Below, one piece after another: positions 53,655 to 62,396 of a stretch of 64,000 nt of DNA; within the stretch, counting starts at the first letter, position 1, and each line of letters starts with the position of its first letter. This DNA is from Photobacterium marinum. GTDB taxonomy: Bacteria > Pseudomonadota > Gammaproteobacteria > Enterobacterales > Vibrionaceae. A program made the translations under genes and the position numbers. The notes under the pieces were generated by a model, which saw nothing but the letters and a program-made list of their open reading frames with translations, did no database searches and was not told the origin of the DNA. Location: NCBI RefSeq assembly GCF_000331515.1, contig NZ_AMZO01000021.1, forward strand, positions 62,001 to 126,000. The letters are read 5' to 3'.

Positions 53655-55855
53655 CAGGCATTACCTCCGGCCCTTGGTGCTTTTACTTTTCTTACTGTCT
53701 GTTCCGGCTCTTCACCGTACAGCTTCTGGCAGATACGTTCCGGCGTTACCGGAATGGATGACATTGTTTTACCAATCGCCGCTTCAACCGCGGCAGCAAA
53801 CGCAGCGGCACCACCGTTGTGAGTCAGCTCACCGCCACCTTTTGCCCCGTTAGGACCAAACGGATACGGGTTGTCGACATAATCACTGTCAATAGTCGGT
53901 ACATCGAGCGATGTTGGTATCACATAATCAGCCATGGTCTTCTGGGCAAAGACACCATCCCGGGTCATTTCCATTTTTTCACAGCTGCCGTAACCCAACG
54001 CCTGAACCATACCTCCGTCGATCTGGCCTCTGAACACCACAGGATCAATCGCCCTGCCGATATCAAACACACCCCAGGCACCGAGGATCTCAGTTTCACC
54101 GGTGGCCATATCCACCTCTACTTCAACCACATTCATGCCGTAGCTGGTCGCCTGATAGGCGTTGCCCTGGTAGGTAGTCTGATCCCAGACGTGATAGTCT
54201 GGCTTGCGGTACACCTCTTCGAGCTCCTGAGGTTCGCCTTCTTTCCAGTTCAATTGCAGTTTCTGGGCTGCTTTTTCCAGCAGATAACCAACGATCAGAA
54301 TTGATCGAGATGCTACGGTCGGACCTGAATCCGGTACCACTCCGGTATCCGGCACAGCAAGCTGAATAGTATCCAGCGGTCTGTTCAGAGTATCGGCAAC
54401 AATTTTACGGAATGTCAGAGTCAGACCCTGGCCGATATCAGTGTTGGACGCAAGGATCTGAACAGTACCGTCAGCCAGTTTGTTAAGGCCAACTCGCGCT
54501 TTCACCAGAGTATCTTCCAAATCCCCAGCAAAACCACAGCCGTGCTGGAAGGCAGAGAAGCCAATACCGCGACGTTTACCGCTGCCTGCACAGTGCTCAT
54601 CAGAACCTGGCTGGAAAGCATAAAGTGCCGTCTTGGTGTTGTAGTCTGACATGGACAGGATTTTTTCCATCATCTGATCCAATACCAGATCGCCGAAAAT
54701 ATCAGCACCGGTCAGTGATTTCGAATCAGATTTCAGGAAATGACGCATTTTAAAGGCCGCAGGCTCCTCGCCAAGCTGCTTGGCGACATGCGTCATATGG
54801 TTTTCCATGCAGTAACAGTTTTGCGGAGAACCAAAGCCCCTGAACGCACCGGTAGGAACAGTGTTAGTCGTCCAGGCGTGGCCTTCTACACGGACATTCG
54901 GAATATCGTAGACATTGGTTGCAGTGGTAATCGAGCGTTGCAGCACAATACCGGACAAGCTGAGATAAGCGCCGGAGTTAACATCAAACTTCACGTCCAT
55001 CGCCACAATGTTGCCGTCGGCATCAATACCGGTTTTATAGTGGAACTCAACCGGGTGACGCTTTGACGTGAACATGATGTCTTCGCTACGCTCAAGCACG
55101 ATACGAATCGGCTTTTGCAGTCGCTCTACAGCGACAGCCAGCGGTCCTGCCAGTACATCCGGGTAGTCTTCCTTACCGCCGAAACCACCACCGGTCGGAC
55201 ACTGTATAGCACGAACATGGTCATGACCAAGCACCACCGCCATACAGTGGTGGACATACCAAGGACACTGCATCGAGCCTTCAATTACGATCTTGCCATC
55301 TTTCGGATAACCGACGCATCCCTGTGTTTCCAGGTAGATATGCTCCTGATAACCCGTAGAGCAGGTATCTTCAATGATGGTCACTGCTTTCGCAAAACCG
55401 GCTTCGATATCGCCTTTTTCCAGAGAATGGTGATCGAGAATATTATCGTCAGCATGAATGGCACCATCAACCAAGGCTTTTGACTCGGCAATGGTGTAAG
55501 CGGGAGTGAGTGGCTCATAGTCAACGTGAATCTGACCGAGCAGTTGTTCGAGAACATCAGGATCCGAACCTACCACAAGAAAGATCACCTGACCGACAAA
55601 ACGCACTTCATTATCTGCAAATGCAGGCCAGTCGATTTCGACGATAGGCAGCACGTTCTGACCCGGAACATCCTTGGCACCGAAGATATGATAGCCTTCT
55701 GGCAGTTCCGGGATTTCAACCGATTTAATTACGCCTCTGGGGCAAGAAGAGCGGTAGAACCGCCCTTCTAACAGTCCCTCGTAATGGCGGTCGGCAATAT
55801 ACTTAGCTTCACCTGTGGCTTCTTGCCACTTGAATCGAGTATTAACCGTATCCAT
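53654..55855 (-). CDS. Xanthine dehydrogenase molybdenum-binding subunit
   Basis: 733 residues. Mo-domain motifs: KWQEATGEAKYIAD near the start, QCPTGGGFGGKEDYP (Gln/Gly of the dithiolene loop), TGAFRGFGSPQNCYCMENHM (substrate Arg), GQGLTLTFRKI and the catalytic-Glu GAKGGGELTHNGGAAAFAAA. With the two downstream subunits it forms a trimeric purine hydroxylase. Its context with ygfK, ssnA, mocA, yqeC and yqeB predicts a selenium-dependent enzyme. It starts 18 bp after ssnA. Confidence 0.92.
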   Translation of the reverse strand: MDTVNTRFKWQEATGEAKYIADRHYEGLLEGRFYRSSCPRGVIKSVEIPELPEGYHIFGAKDVPGQNVLPIVEIDWPAFADNEVRFVGQVIFLVVGSDPDVLEQLLGQIHVDYEPLTPAYTIAESKALVDGAIHADDNILDHHSLEKGDIEAGFAKAVTIIEDTCSTGYQEHIYLETQGCVGYPKDGKIVIEGSMQCPWYVHHCMAVVLGHDHVRAIQCPTGGGFGGKEDYPDVLAGPLAVAVERLQKPIRIVLERSEDIMFTSKRHPVEFHYKTGIDADGNIVAMDVKFDVNSGAYLSLSGIVLQRSITTATNVYDIPNVRVEGHAWTTNTVPTGAFRGFGSPQNCYCMENHMTHVAKQLGEEPAAFKMRHFLKSDSKSLTGADIFGDLVLDQMMEKILSMSDYNTKTALYAFQPGSDEHCAGSGKRRGIGFSAFQHGCGFAGDLEDTLVKARVGLNKLADGTVQILASNTDIGQGLTLTFRKIVADTLNRPLDTIQLAVPDTGVVPDSGPTVASRSILIVGYLLEKAAQKLQLNWKEGEPQELEEVYRKPDYHVWDQTTYQGNAYQATSYGMNVVEVEVDMATGETEILGAWGVFDIGRAIDPVVFRGQIDGGMVQALGYGSCEKMEMTRDGVFAQKTMADYVIPTSLDVPTIDSDYVDNPYPFGPNGAKGGGELTHNGGAAAFAAAVEAAIGKTMSSIPVTPERICQKLYGEEPEQTVRKVKAPRAGGNA

Positions 55856-55873
55856 AACGGGATCTCACATTGT

Positions 55874-57202
55874 CTAATCTAATTGATCCATTGTCTTCCA
55901 AAGACGCTGAGCCACCTTGCTTGCTTCGGCATAGATAGGAGCGACATCAAATGGGAAGGCACGATCCTCATACACAAAACGTCCTTCAACCATTACGCTG
56001 TTGACGTTGCCCGCGTTAATACCAAACGCAATGTGTCCCGGCAGGTTATCTGCCACGAACGGAGTCGGGCTGGTGTAATCAAGGATGGTCAGATCAGCCT
56101 TGTTACCGGCATCCAGTCGGCCGAACTTGGCACCGAAGTTACGGGCCAGAATTTCGTTACCGTTCCAAAGATGACGCAAGAAGCTGTCAGGCCATAGCGG
56201 ACCACCGGCATCGCGGTGCTTGAAGAAGGCAAACTTCAGCTCTTCAAACATATCGGCACCGATACCGTCGGTTCCCAGAGCGACATTGTTGAAGCGGGTC
56301 AGCTTGTGGTTATAACCAACGTTGTTGTTCATGTTTGAACGGGCGTTGTGAACCAGGAAGCCGCCTTTGGCATTCAGGATGTCGATGTCACGGTCAGACA
56401 GGTACAGGCCGTGTGCCAGCAGGGTCTTCTCGTTAATCAGACCAAAGCTGTCAAGACGTTCTACAATGTCCTGCGCGTAGTGGTGATGGCTGTGCGTTAC
56501 GTCGTAACGGTCTTCTGCCACGTGGACATGAATACCTCGACCAGTCGCCTGCACCGCTTCTGCCATCATGGACAGACCTTCATCTGTCACAGTAAATGGC
56601 GCGTGGGCACCGATGTGCGCTTCAACCAGGTAAGGTTCTTTACCTTCTTCTTTCGCACGATCAATCAGTTGGGCAAACGCGATGTTTTCCTCAACACCGG
56701 CAGACATTTCTTTCAGGCCACCGTTACGATCCGTGGTTTCGAAGCAAGTCATACCGCGCAGACCGGCTTTCAGGAAGCCTTTACGCAATGTATTCAGCGA
56801 GCCTGCGATGTAGTTTGGCGAAGCATGGTGATCTATCACCGATGTGCAGCCGTTCTTAATCGCTTCCAGAGAGCAAATCAGGCCGCTGTAGTACAGCGCT
56901 TCTTCATCCAGGGCGCGGTCCATTCGCCACCACAGATTCTTAAGAATCGAAATGAAGTCAGGGCTTGGCTTGATGTCAGCCATGATGCCGCGAGCCAGAC
57001 CTGAGTAGAAGTGGTTATGGGAGCAGACAATCCCCGGCATAACCAGCTTGCCTTTCATATCCTTGACGGTAGCGTCCGGGTACTTAACCACTAAGTCAGT
57101 GCCAACTTCTTTGATCTCGCCGCCATCGATCACGATGTCGACGCCCTCTTTGATCAGTGCAGGTTCGAACTGCACTGCTGTTGCATTTCTCAGTAATATC
57201 AT
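55874..57202 (-). CDS. ssnA: Putative aminohydrolase SsnA
   Basis: 442 residues, the size of E. coli SsnA. Metal-ligand blocks of amidohydrolases: GIVCSHNHFYSGLARGI, HIHVAEDRYDV, LLAHGLYLSD and LGTDGIGADMFEE, and the typical HHYAQDIV. In bacteria with this gene set SsnA accompanies YgfK in purine use; the substrate is still unsettled. GAGG lies before the ATG, 14 bp after the end of ygfK. Confidence 0.92.
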   Translation of the reverse strand: MILLRNATAVQFEPALIKEGVDIVIDGGEIKEVGTDLVVKYPDATVKDMKGKLVMPGIVCSHNHFYSGLARGIMADIKPSPDFISILKNLWWRMDRALDEEALYYSGLICSLEAIKNGCTSVIDHHASPNYIAGSLNTLRKGFLKAGLRGMTCFETTDRNGGLKEMSAGVEENIAFAQLIDRAKEEGKEPYLVEAHIGAHAPFTVTDEGLSMMAEAVQATGRGIHVHVAEDRYDVTHSHHHYAQDIVERLDSFGLINEKTLLAHGLYLSDRDIDILNAKGGFLVHNARSNMNNNVGYNHKLTRFNNVALGTDGIGADMFEELKFAFFKHRDAGGPLWPDSFLRHLWNGNEILARNFGAKFGRLDAGNKADLTILDYTSPTPFVADNLPGHIAFGINAGNVNSVMVEGRFVYEDRAFPFDVAPIYAEASKVAQRLWKTMDQLD

Positions 57203-57216
57203 TCCTGATTCCTCAC

Positions 57217-60200
57217 CTAGACATCTACTCTGCCAAGAAGATAGCGATGGTTCGCGTGAACATAGCTGATGATAGTTGCTTCATCGGCCAGAGATTCAGG
57301 CATATCCAGTTCGCTTTGTTCGTTAATGCTGAAGGTATAGGTTTCACCCTGAGTCCTTACCAGTACCTGCTCGCCTTCAATGTAGAAGCCCGCATTAGTG
57401 CTGTTATTGAAGTCGTCACGCAGGTTGAAGATAGTGAACTTATCTTTGTAAGGCTTGCTGTCGTATGGACAGAACTGGGCACAGTTACCACATTCGTTAC
57501 AGTAAGCGTCAATGTGCAGTGTCTGGAACTTATCTTTAAAGCCAGGAATTGGCAGTGAGATATTGGCGCGGTTCGGACAAACATCGACACACTTGCTACA
57601 GATGTATGAACATTCAAGACAACGCTGTGCTTCCTGTTCGATGAAGGCTTCGCGGTCTGCTTCTTCAAGCTTGCTGGCTTCAATCAGTTGGACCTGAATA
57701 TCACCTTTGCGAGAGTAAACACCTTCTGCTGTAACATCAGAAACCACTTCCATCACTTCATCCTGCTTTGCTTCACGAGCCAGGATGGTAGTTGCAGCCT
57801 TACGACCGCCAGAAATTGCAGATACGATTGAAGATGGACCAGTATGGGCATCCCCCATCAGGAAGACATTCTCTACACCGGTTTCACAAGTTTCTGCGTC
57901 AACTGCAGGCCAGCCGTCTTCACCCATCGGGATACCCATACGGCCAAGAACGTCACGGTTAGACTGTTCACCGACTGCAGTAACAAGAGCATCAACCTGA
58001 AGTTCAATGGTTTTGTCGGTAGCAACTGGACGACGACGGCCTTTCTCATCAGGCTCACCCAGTTCCATCACACGGGCAGTCAGCTTGCCATCGACATCGA
58101 ACTGCTCTGGATTGGTCAGGAACATGAACTGAACGCCATCTTCCACAGCTTCGTCATACTCTTCTTTATAAGCAGGCATTTCAGCAATAGTACGGCGGTA
58201 AAGGATGGTCACCTTCTCAACACCGTCTACTTTCAGAGCGGCACGGGCGCTATCCATTGCCGTGTTACCGGCACCTACTACAGCAACGTGTTTACCCAGT
58301 TTCAGCTCTTCGCCGTCATTGAAGGCACGCAGGAATTCCAGTGACTTGTACACATTGGTGTTATCACCGGACAGTGAAATCGGGTTGCCTTTATCGGCAC
58401 CGATACCCAGACAGATGTACTTGAAGCCGCTTTCTTTCAGCGCATCAACTGTGATGTCAGGGTTGCTGCCGTATTCGATATGAACACCATGAGCAGTTAC
58501 AAAGTCGATATCATGCTGGATAGTTTCAGCTGGAATACGGAACTGAGGAATGATGTTCTTAACCACACCACCGGCATTCTTCTCTTTTTCGAAGATAGTA
58601 ACCGGATGACCTGCACGAGCCATGAAGTAAGCCGCAGACAAACCAGCAGGACCTGCACCGATAACAGCAACAGGGTGCTTCGCAGTATCCAGATCAGGTT
58701 CATGCCACTTAGCTTTATAACCTTCCCAGCCTTTCGCCAGGGCGATCTTCTTCATTTCACGAATGTTCAGCGCACCTTCGTAGTCACGGCGGGTACAGTT
58801 GTACTGACACTGATGATCACAAATGTGGCCGGTGATAGCAGGCAGTGCGTTACGGGAATAAATGACTTCCAGCGCTTCAGTGTACTTGTGCTCACCCATC
58901 AGGCGGATGTACTCAGGAATATCCTGGCTGATTGGACATGCTGTGACACATGGCGCGATGTAGCAGTCTGTCAGCGGCACAGCTTTCTTCACGCTGATAT
59001 CTTCAGGGCCACGCCATTCTTTCTGGGTGTATTCAGCAACCAGAGATTTCGCAGCCAACGCTTCCAATTTAACCAGGTCAATTTGCTGCATGCCCCATTC
59101 GTTGCTGGTTTCAAGCTCCATTGCACAGTCAGCAAGACGCAGATAACCACCAGGCTTAAGCATGTCTGTTGCCATTGTGATTGGGCGGATACCGGTTTCG
59201 AAGATCTCTTTGATGTTGAACTTGCTGGCACCACCAGAGTAAGAAATTGGCAGTGTACCGTTAAATTCGCGGGACAGTTCCAGCGCAACATTAATAGACA
59301 GCGGGAACAAGGCGCGGCCCGACATGTACATTTCTTTGTCTGGTAGGCGGCCTTTACGGTTCAGAGTACCCAGGGTGTTGGTCAGCTTAACGCCGAAGCC
59401 GATACCTTTCTCTTTACCAAGGTCAACCAGGCGGTGAAGCATAGCTTTGGCATCTTCAATCTGAAGGTCATGGCTAAATGACTCTTCACTCAATGCAACA
59501 TAATCAAACCCGGCATTGTCCAGAATGCCACGTACACGTTCGAAGCCTAGCAGCGTCGGATTCAGTTTAACGAAGGTGTTGATACCCTTATCATCAATCA
59601 TGTAACGGCAGATTGCTTCGATTTCATGAGGGGGACAACCGTGCATGGTTGAAAGGGTTACGCCGCGGGTAAGCTGGGTAGGAATAGTTTCTGGCAGCGC
59701 ATTCAGGCGATCGATGCGATCTTCCAGACCATACTCTTTAATGAATTCAGGGTCGGCGATGAAAGCTTTAAGCTCTTTAATATAAGCATGGAAGCTTTCG
59801 TGCTGGCTGGAATCAACCATGTCATCGATATATTTCTGCATCGGTGCAGTCTGAATACCGGAAAGGTCATAACCAACACTCATGTTAAAGATGAATGACT
59901 TAGGCTCACCTTCACCACGAGGTGCGAACACTTCTTCCAGTAAGTGCAGAGCAATCCACGCCTTCAGGTATTCATCATAGGCTTTTAGCAGGGTGAATTC
60001 GGTTGACCATTCAGTGTTGAAACATTCATCTTCTGCGTCGATACATGGCTTAGCAAGTTCAAGCTGATCCAGTTTCTGAACTGTTTTCAGCTCCATGAAG
60101 CGACCACCGGTCAGCCAGGATGTGATGATGTTCTGAGCCAACTGAGTGTGCGGACCGGCAGCAGGGCCAACCGCTGTTTCACAATATTCTCCCCATACAG

Positions 60201-60336
60201 ACAGGTCTTCAGTCTTTGCAGCTTTGCGATAGAACTGCTTCGCCGGAATCCCAAAAATCGACTGGCTCTCCTTATATTCGCTGAAAACGCGATTCAGAAG
60301 TTCGCCAAACGGAACGGGACGCATAATGTCTCCCAT
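57217..60336 (-). CDS. ygfK: YgfK, putative selenate reductase / purine-degradation oxidoreductase
   Basis: 1039 residues, like E. coli YgfK over its whole length. Residues 1-430 form a dihydropyrimidine-dehydrogenase-like domain (GPAAGPHTQLAQNI, STMHGCPPHEIEA). Then come Fe-S motifs CVTACPISQDIPEYI and CDHQCQYNCTR, FAD site VIGAGPAGLSAAYF (near 560), NAD(P) site VVGAGNTAMDSA and two C-terminal ferredoxin motifs (CSKCVDVCPN, CNECGNCAQFCP). AAGGAGA precedes the ATG. It heads the operon ygfK-ssnA-xdh under a sigma-54 promoter. Once proposed in selenate reduction, it is now tied to anaerobic purine catabolism. Confidence 0.95.
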   Translation of the reverse strand: MGDIMRPVPFGELLNRVFSEYKESQSIFGIPAKQFYRKAAKTEDLSVWGEYCETAVGPAAGPHTQLAQNIITSWLTGGRFMELKTVQKLDQLELAKPCIDAEDECFNTEWSTEFTLLKAYDEYLKAWIALHLLEEVFAPRGEGEPKSFIFNMSVGYDLSGIQTAPMQKYIDDMVDSSQHESFHAYIKELKAFIADPEFIKEYGLEDRIDRLNALPETIPTQLTRGVTLSTMHGCPPHEIEAICRYMIDDKGINTFVKLNPTLLGFERVRGILDNAGFDYVALSEESFSHDLQIEDAKAMLHRLVDLGKEKGIGFGVKLTNTLGTLNRKGRLPDKEMYMSGRALFPLSINVALELSREFNGTLPISYSGGASKFNIKEIFETGIRPITMATDMLKPGGYLRLADCAMELETSNEWGMQQIDLVKLEALAAKSLVAEYTQKEWRGPEDISVKKAVPLTDCYIAPCVTACPISQDIPEYIRLMGEHKYTEALEVIYSRNALPAITGHICDHQCQYNCTRRDYEGALNIREMKKIALAKGWEGYKAKWHEPDLDTAKHPVAVIGAGPAGLSAAYFMARAGHPVTIFEKEKNAGGVVKNIIPQFRIPAETIQHDIDFVTAHGVHIEYGSNPDITVDALKESGFKYICLGIGADKGNPISLSGDNTNVYKSLEFLRAFNDGEELKLGKHVAVVGAGNTAMDSARAALKVDGVEKVTILYRRTIAEMPAYKEEYDEAVEDGVQFMFLTNPEQFDVDGKLTARVMELGEPDEKGRRRPVATDKTIELQVDALVTAVGEQSNRDVLGRMGIPMGEDGWPAVDAETCETGVENVFLMGDAHTGPSSIVSAISGGRKAATTILAREAKQDEVMEVVSDVTAEGVYSRKGDIQVQLIEASKLEEADREAFIEQEAQRCLECSYICSKCVDVCPNRANISLPIPGFKDKFQTLHIDAYCNECGNCAQFCPYDSKPYKDKFTIFNLRDDFNNSTNAGFYIEGEQVLVRTQGETYTFSINEQSELDMPESLADEATIISYVHANHRYLLGRVDV

Positions 60337-60455
60337 GATAAATCTCCTTGATGCTGTTTTTTTCTTCTTCTGTCACAGCCAGCACATTCGTTGTGCAATG
60401 CGTAGGGCTAAGTGTCATAGGCCAAAATAGTTCAGCCAGATATAAACCTCATTGA

Positions 60456-60470
60456 GCAACTACTGCGCCA
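60456..60470 (-). promoter_or_regulatory. Sigma-54 promoter of ygfK-ssnA-xdh
   Basis: Minus strand reads TGGCGC-AGTAG-TTGC with the required ten-base GG-GC spacing. Predicted start near 60445, leader about 110 nt. Twenty bases around it (plus strand GCAACTAYTGCGCCAAACTT) are shared with the ygfM promoter except one position. Confidence 0.82.
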
Positions 60471-60633
60471 AACTTTAAAAACAGGTTAAATAACAAGAGA
60501 TTTCATGATTAATTTCGTGACCGATGTCGAAACTAGACTTAATTATGTGAACACAAACAAGACTTGCTAATTAATTAAATCAAAGTAATAATACTTTTCA
60601 AATGAGTATGATTATTAATTAGAACGTATTTTC

Positions 60634-60665
60634 TATCAATTTAATAAATTGCTATCACTTTGATA
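60634..60665. promoter_or_regulatory. Paired upstream activator sites of ygfK operon
   Basis: TATCA-ATT-TAATA at 60634-60646 and TATCA-CTT-TGATA at 60653-60665, centres 19 bp apart; the nearer is about 183 bp from the -12 element. Same order, spacing and distance as at ygfM. Confidence 0.75.
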
Positions 60666-60816
60666 CAAGAAAATATGATAGTGAGAAAAAATAATAAAAA
60701 GACAAAAGGGTTTAAAATATTTTCAAATAAACGCCAGCAAAAAATTACCTCCATTTTTTTTCGAATAATTATATTTATTCTCAATACCACAAAAGCAATT
60801 TATCGCCCTCATCAAA

Positions 60817-60859
60817 TATCAGATTGATAGATAAATAACTATCAACTCTCAATTTGATA
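60817..60859. promoter_or_regulatory. Second cluster of TATCA-N3-TGATA sites
   Basis: TATCA-GAT-TGATA at 60817-60829 (perfect) and TCTCA-ATT-TGATA at 60847-60859 (one mismatch), just past the end of mocA. They may strengthen ygfK activation. The remaining part of the 526-bp gap (60337-60862) is AT-rich and shows no gene. Confidence 0.6.
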
Positions 60860-60862
60860 GAT

Positions 60863-61444
60863 TCACTGTGAGCCACAACACAGTTTCTTATAAGCTTCAG
60901 GCGTATCCACATCAAGGTGGATTTCAGATATTTCTAAACCAATGTGGACCACATTATGGCGGTAAATTAAACGTTTCATTTTTTCTTCTATATTTGCCTG
61001 GCGTATATCCTCCTTTATAAAAGCAGGAAGTAAAACTGGATGGCCCGGTTTATCTTTCGTGCCAGGAAATACAGTAAACAAGCCTCTTGCCAGCCAAACC
61101 TTCTGATAGATTTTCGAATAAACGCAGGGCATATCGCCGTGGCAAATAAAAAAATGTTCGCTTTCAACATGCCTTACACCCTGCTGAATAGAACTGAACA
61201 TTCCTTGCTTGTAGTCAGTATTCACTACCACTTTAACGTTCTGTTTTTCTCGGTATCGTTCAAGTAACTCTTTCCCTCGATAACCAACAACCAGAATTAC
61301 CCGACTACAGAACTGAAGCGCGTTTTCGATACTTTCATCAAGGATCGTATGTTGTTGATAAGGTAACATCATCTTCCAGTTTCCCATACGAGATGACAAA
61401 CCGGCTGCGGGCATAACGCAATCTAATTGTGTTGGTCTTTCCAT
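60863..61444 (-). CDS. mocA: MocA/YgfJ-type cofactor nucleotidyltransferase
   Basis: 193 residues with the nucleotidyltransferase opening MPAAGLSSRMGNWKMMLPY, the acidic HGDMP and GHPVLL. It is most like YgfJ of E. coli, which accompanies selenium-dependent Mo hydroxylases; the related MocA transfers CMP onto molybdopterin for xanthine-dehydrogenase-type enzymes. It is divergent from yqeC with a 94-bp gap, and reads toward ygfK but is separated from it by that operon's own promoter. YgfJ versus MocA specificity is unresolved. Confidence 0.87.
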   Translation of the reverse strand: MERPTQLDCVMPAAGLSSRMGNWKMMLPYQQHTILDESIENALQFCSRVILVVGYRGKELLERYREKQNVKVVVNTDYKQGMFSSIQQGVRHVESEHFFICHGDMPCVYSKIYQKVWLARGLFTVFPGTKDKPGHPVLLPAFIKEDIRQANIEEKMKRLIYRHNVVHIGLEISEIHLDVDTPEAYKKLCCGSQ

Positions 61445-61538
61445 AGCAATTTTCTCTTATTGCCTATCAGCCTTTAGGGAAGATTTACTCTTCCTTTCTT
61501 ATAACTACTCTTGTCACAACCAGCTTATGAGGCCTGAC

Positions 61539-62366
61539 ATGAATTCTCGCCAATTATATTCAGACATATTTGAATATTCATATAATTCACCGTTGGTTAT
61601 ATCTCTAGTTGGTGGTGGAGGTAAAACATCAACAGCATTTTGGCTGGCTAAAGAATTCAAAAAAAGAGGTCATCGTGTATGTGTTACCACCACTACAAAA
61701 ATGTATTCACCGAAGAAAAACCAGGCTGATAATTTCATTAAAATCGATAATTCAAACCTAGAAAGCATATCACAACTGACAAAAGACTTATCGGACCAAA
61801 GCGTCACTTTTTGTTATCAACACCTAATTCCCACCAACAACAAAAGTGAAGAAAATAAAGTGTCCGGCATCACATGTGATGACATTGAACAATTAAAAAA
61901 TGGTTCATATTTCACAGTTTTTATTATTGAAGCCGATGGAGCAAAATGCTTGCCAATTAAAGCTCCTGACAGGCATGAGCCTTGCATTCCTATTTCTTCG
62001 GATATGGTTATCGGTGTCACCGGAGCAGAAATCATTAATACCCGGGCTATTCCCGAAAAGATACACCGCTGGCATTTATTTTCTGCCCTGACCCAGTGTT
62101 CCGCCGGTGAACTGATTGATCGGCGAATATTAGGAAATTTGATTGTTCACCCTCAGGGGCTGTTTAAAAACGCACCTGATAAAGCCCGAAAAATATGGCT
62201 AATAAACAAAATCGACCTGACTCATGACTACACCTCGCTGGTAAAACTGGCACAACAAGTTCTTGAGCAGGCCAACAATCTTGATGCCATCTGGCTGGCG
62301 ACGATGAACAGTCAAGCACCGATTAAAGAAAGACTGGTAAAGCAGAAGTTGCCGATCGGCAATTAG
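61539..62366 (+). CDS. yqeC: Selenium-cofactor biosynthesis protein YqeC
   Basis: 275 residues from ATG 61539 (GAGG six bases upstream; ATG 61527 is an alternative). A P-loop-like SLVGGGGKTSTAFWLAKEF near residue 20 and VCVTTTTKMYSP, FIIEADGAKCLPIKAPDRHEP and VIGVTGAEIINTRAIPEKIHR are typical of the YqeC family. YqeC and YqeB are the comparative-genomics markers of selenium-dependent molybdenum hydroxylases. It forms an operon with yqeB, 30 bp apart. Confidence 0.9.
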   Translation: MNSRQLYSDIFEYSYNSPLVISLVGGGGKTSTAFWLAKEFKKRGHRVCVTTTTKMYSPKKNQADNFIKIDNSNLESISQLTKDLSDQSVTFCYQHLIPTNNKSEENKVSGITCDDIEQLKNGSYFTVFIIEADGAKCLPIKAPDRHEPCIPISSDMVIGVTGAEIINTRAIPEKIHRWHLFSALTQCSAGELIDRRILGNLIVHPQGLFKNAPDKARKIWLINKIDLTHDYTSLVKLAQQVLEQANNLDAIWLATMNSQAPIKERLVKQKLPIGN

Positions 62367-62396
62367 CTTTATCTAGAGACATTGAGGTCACGATTC

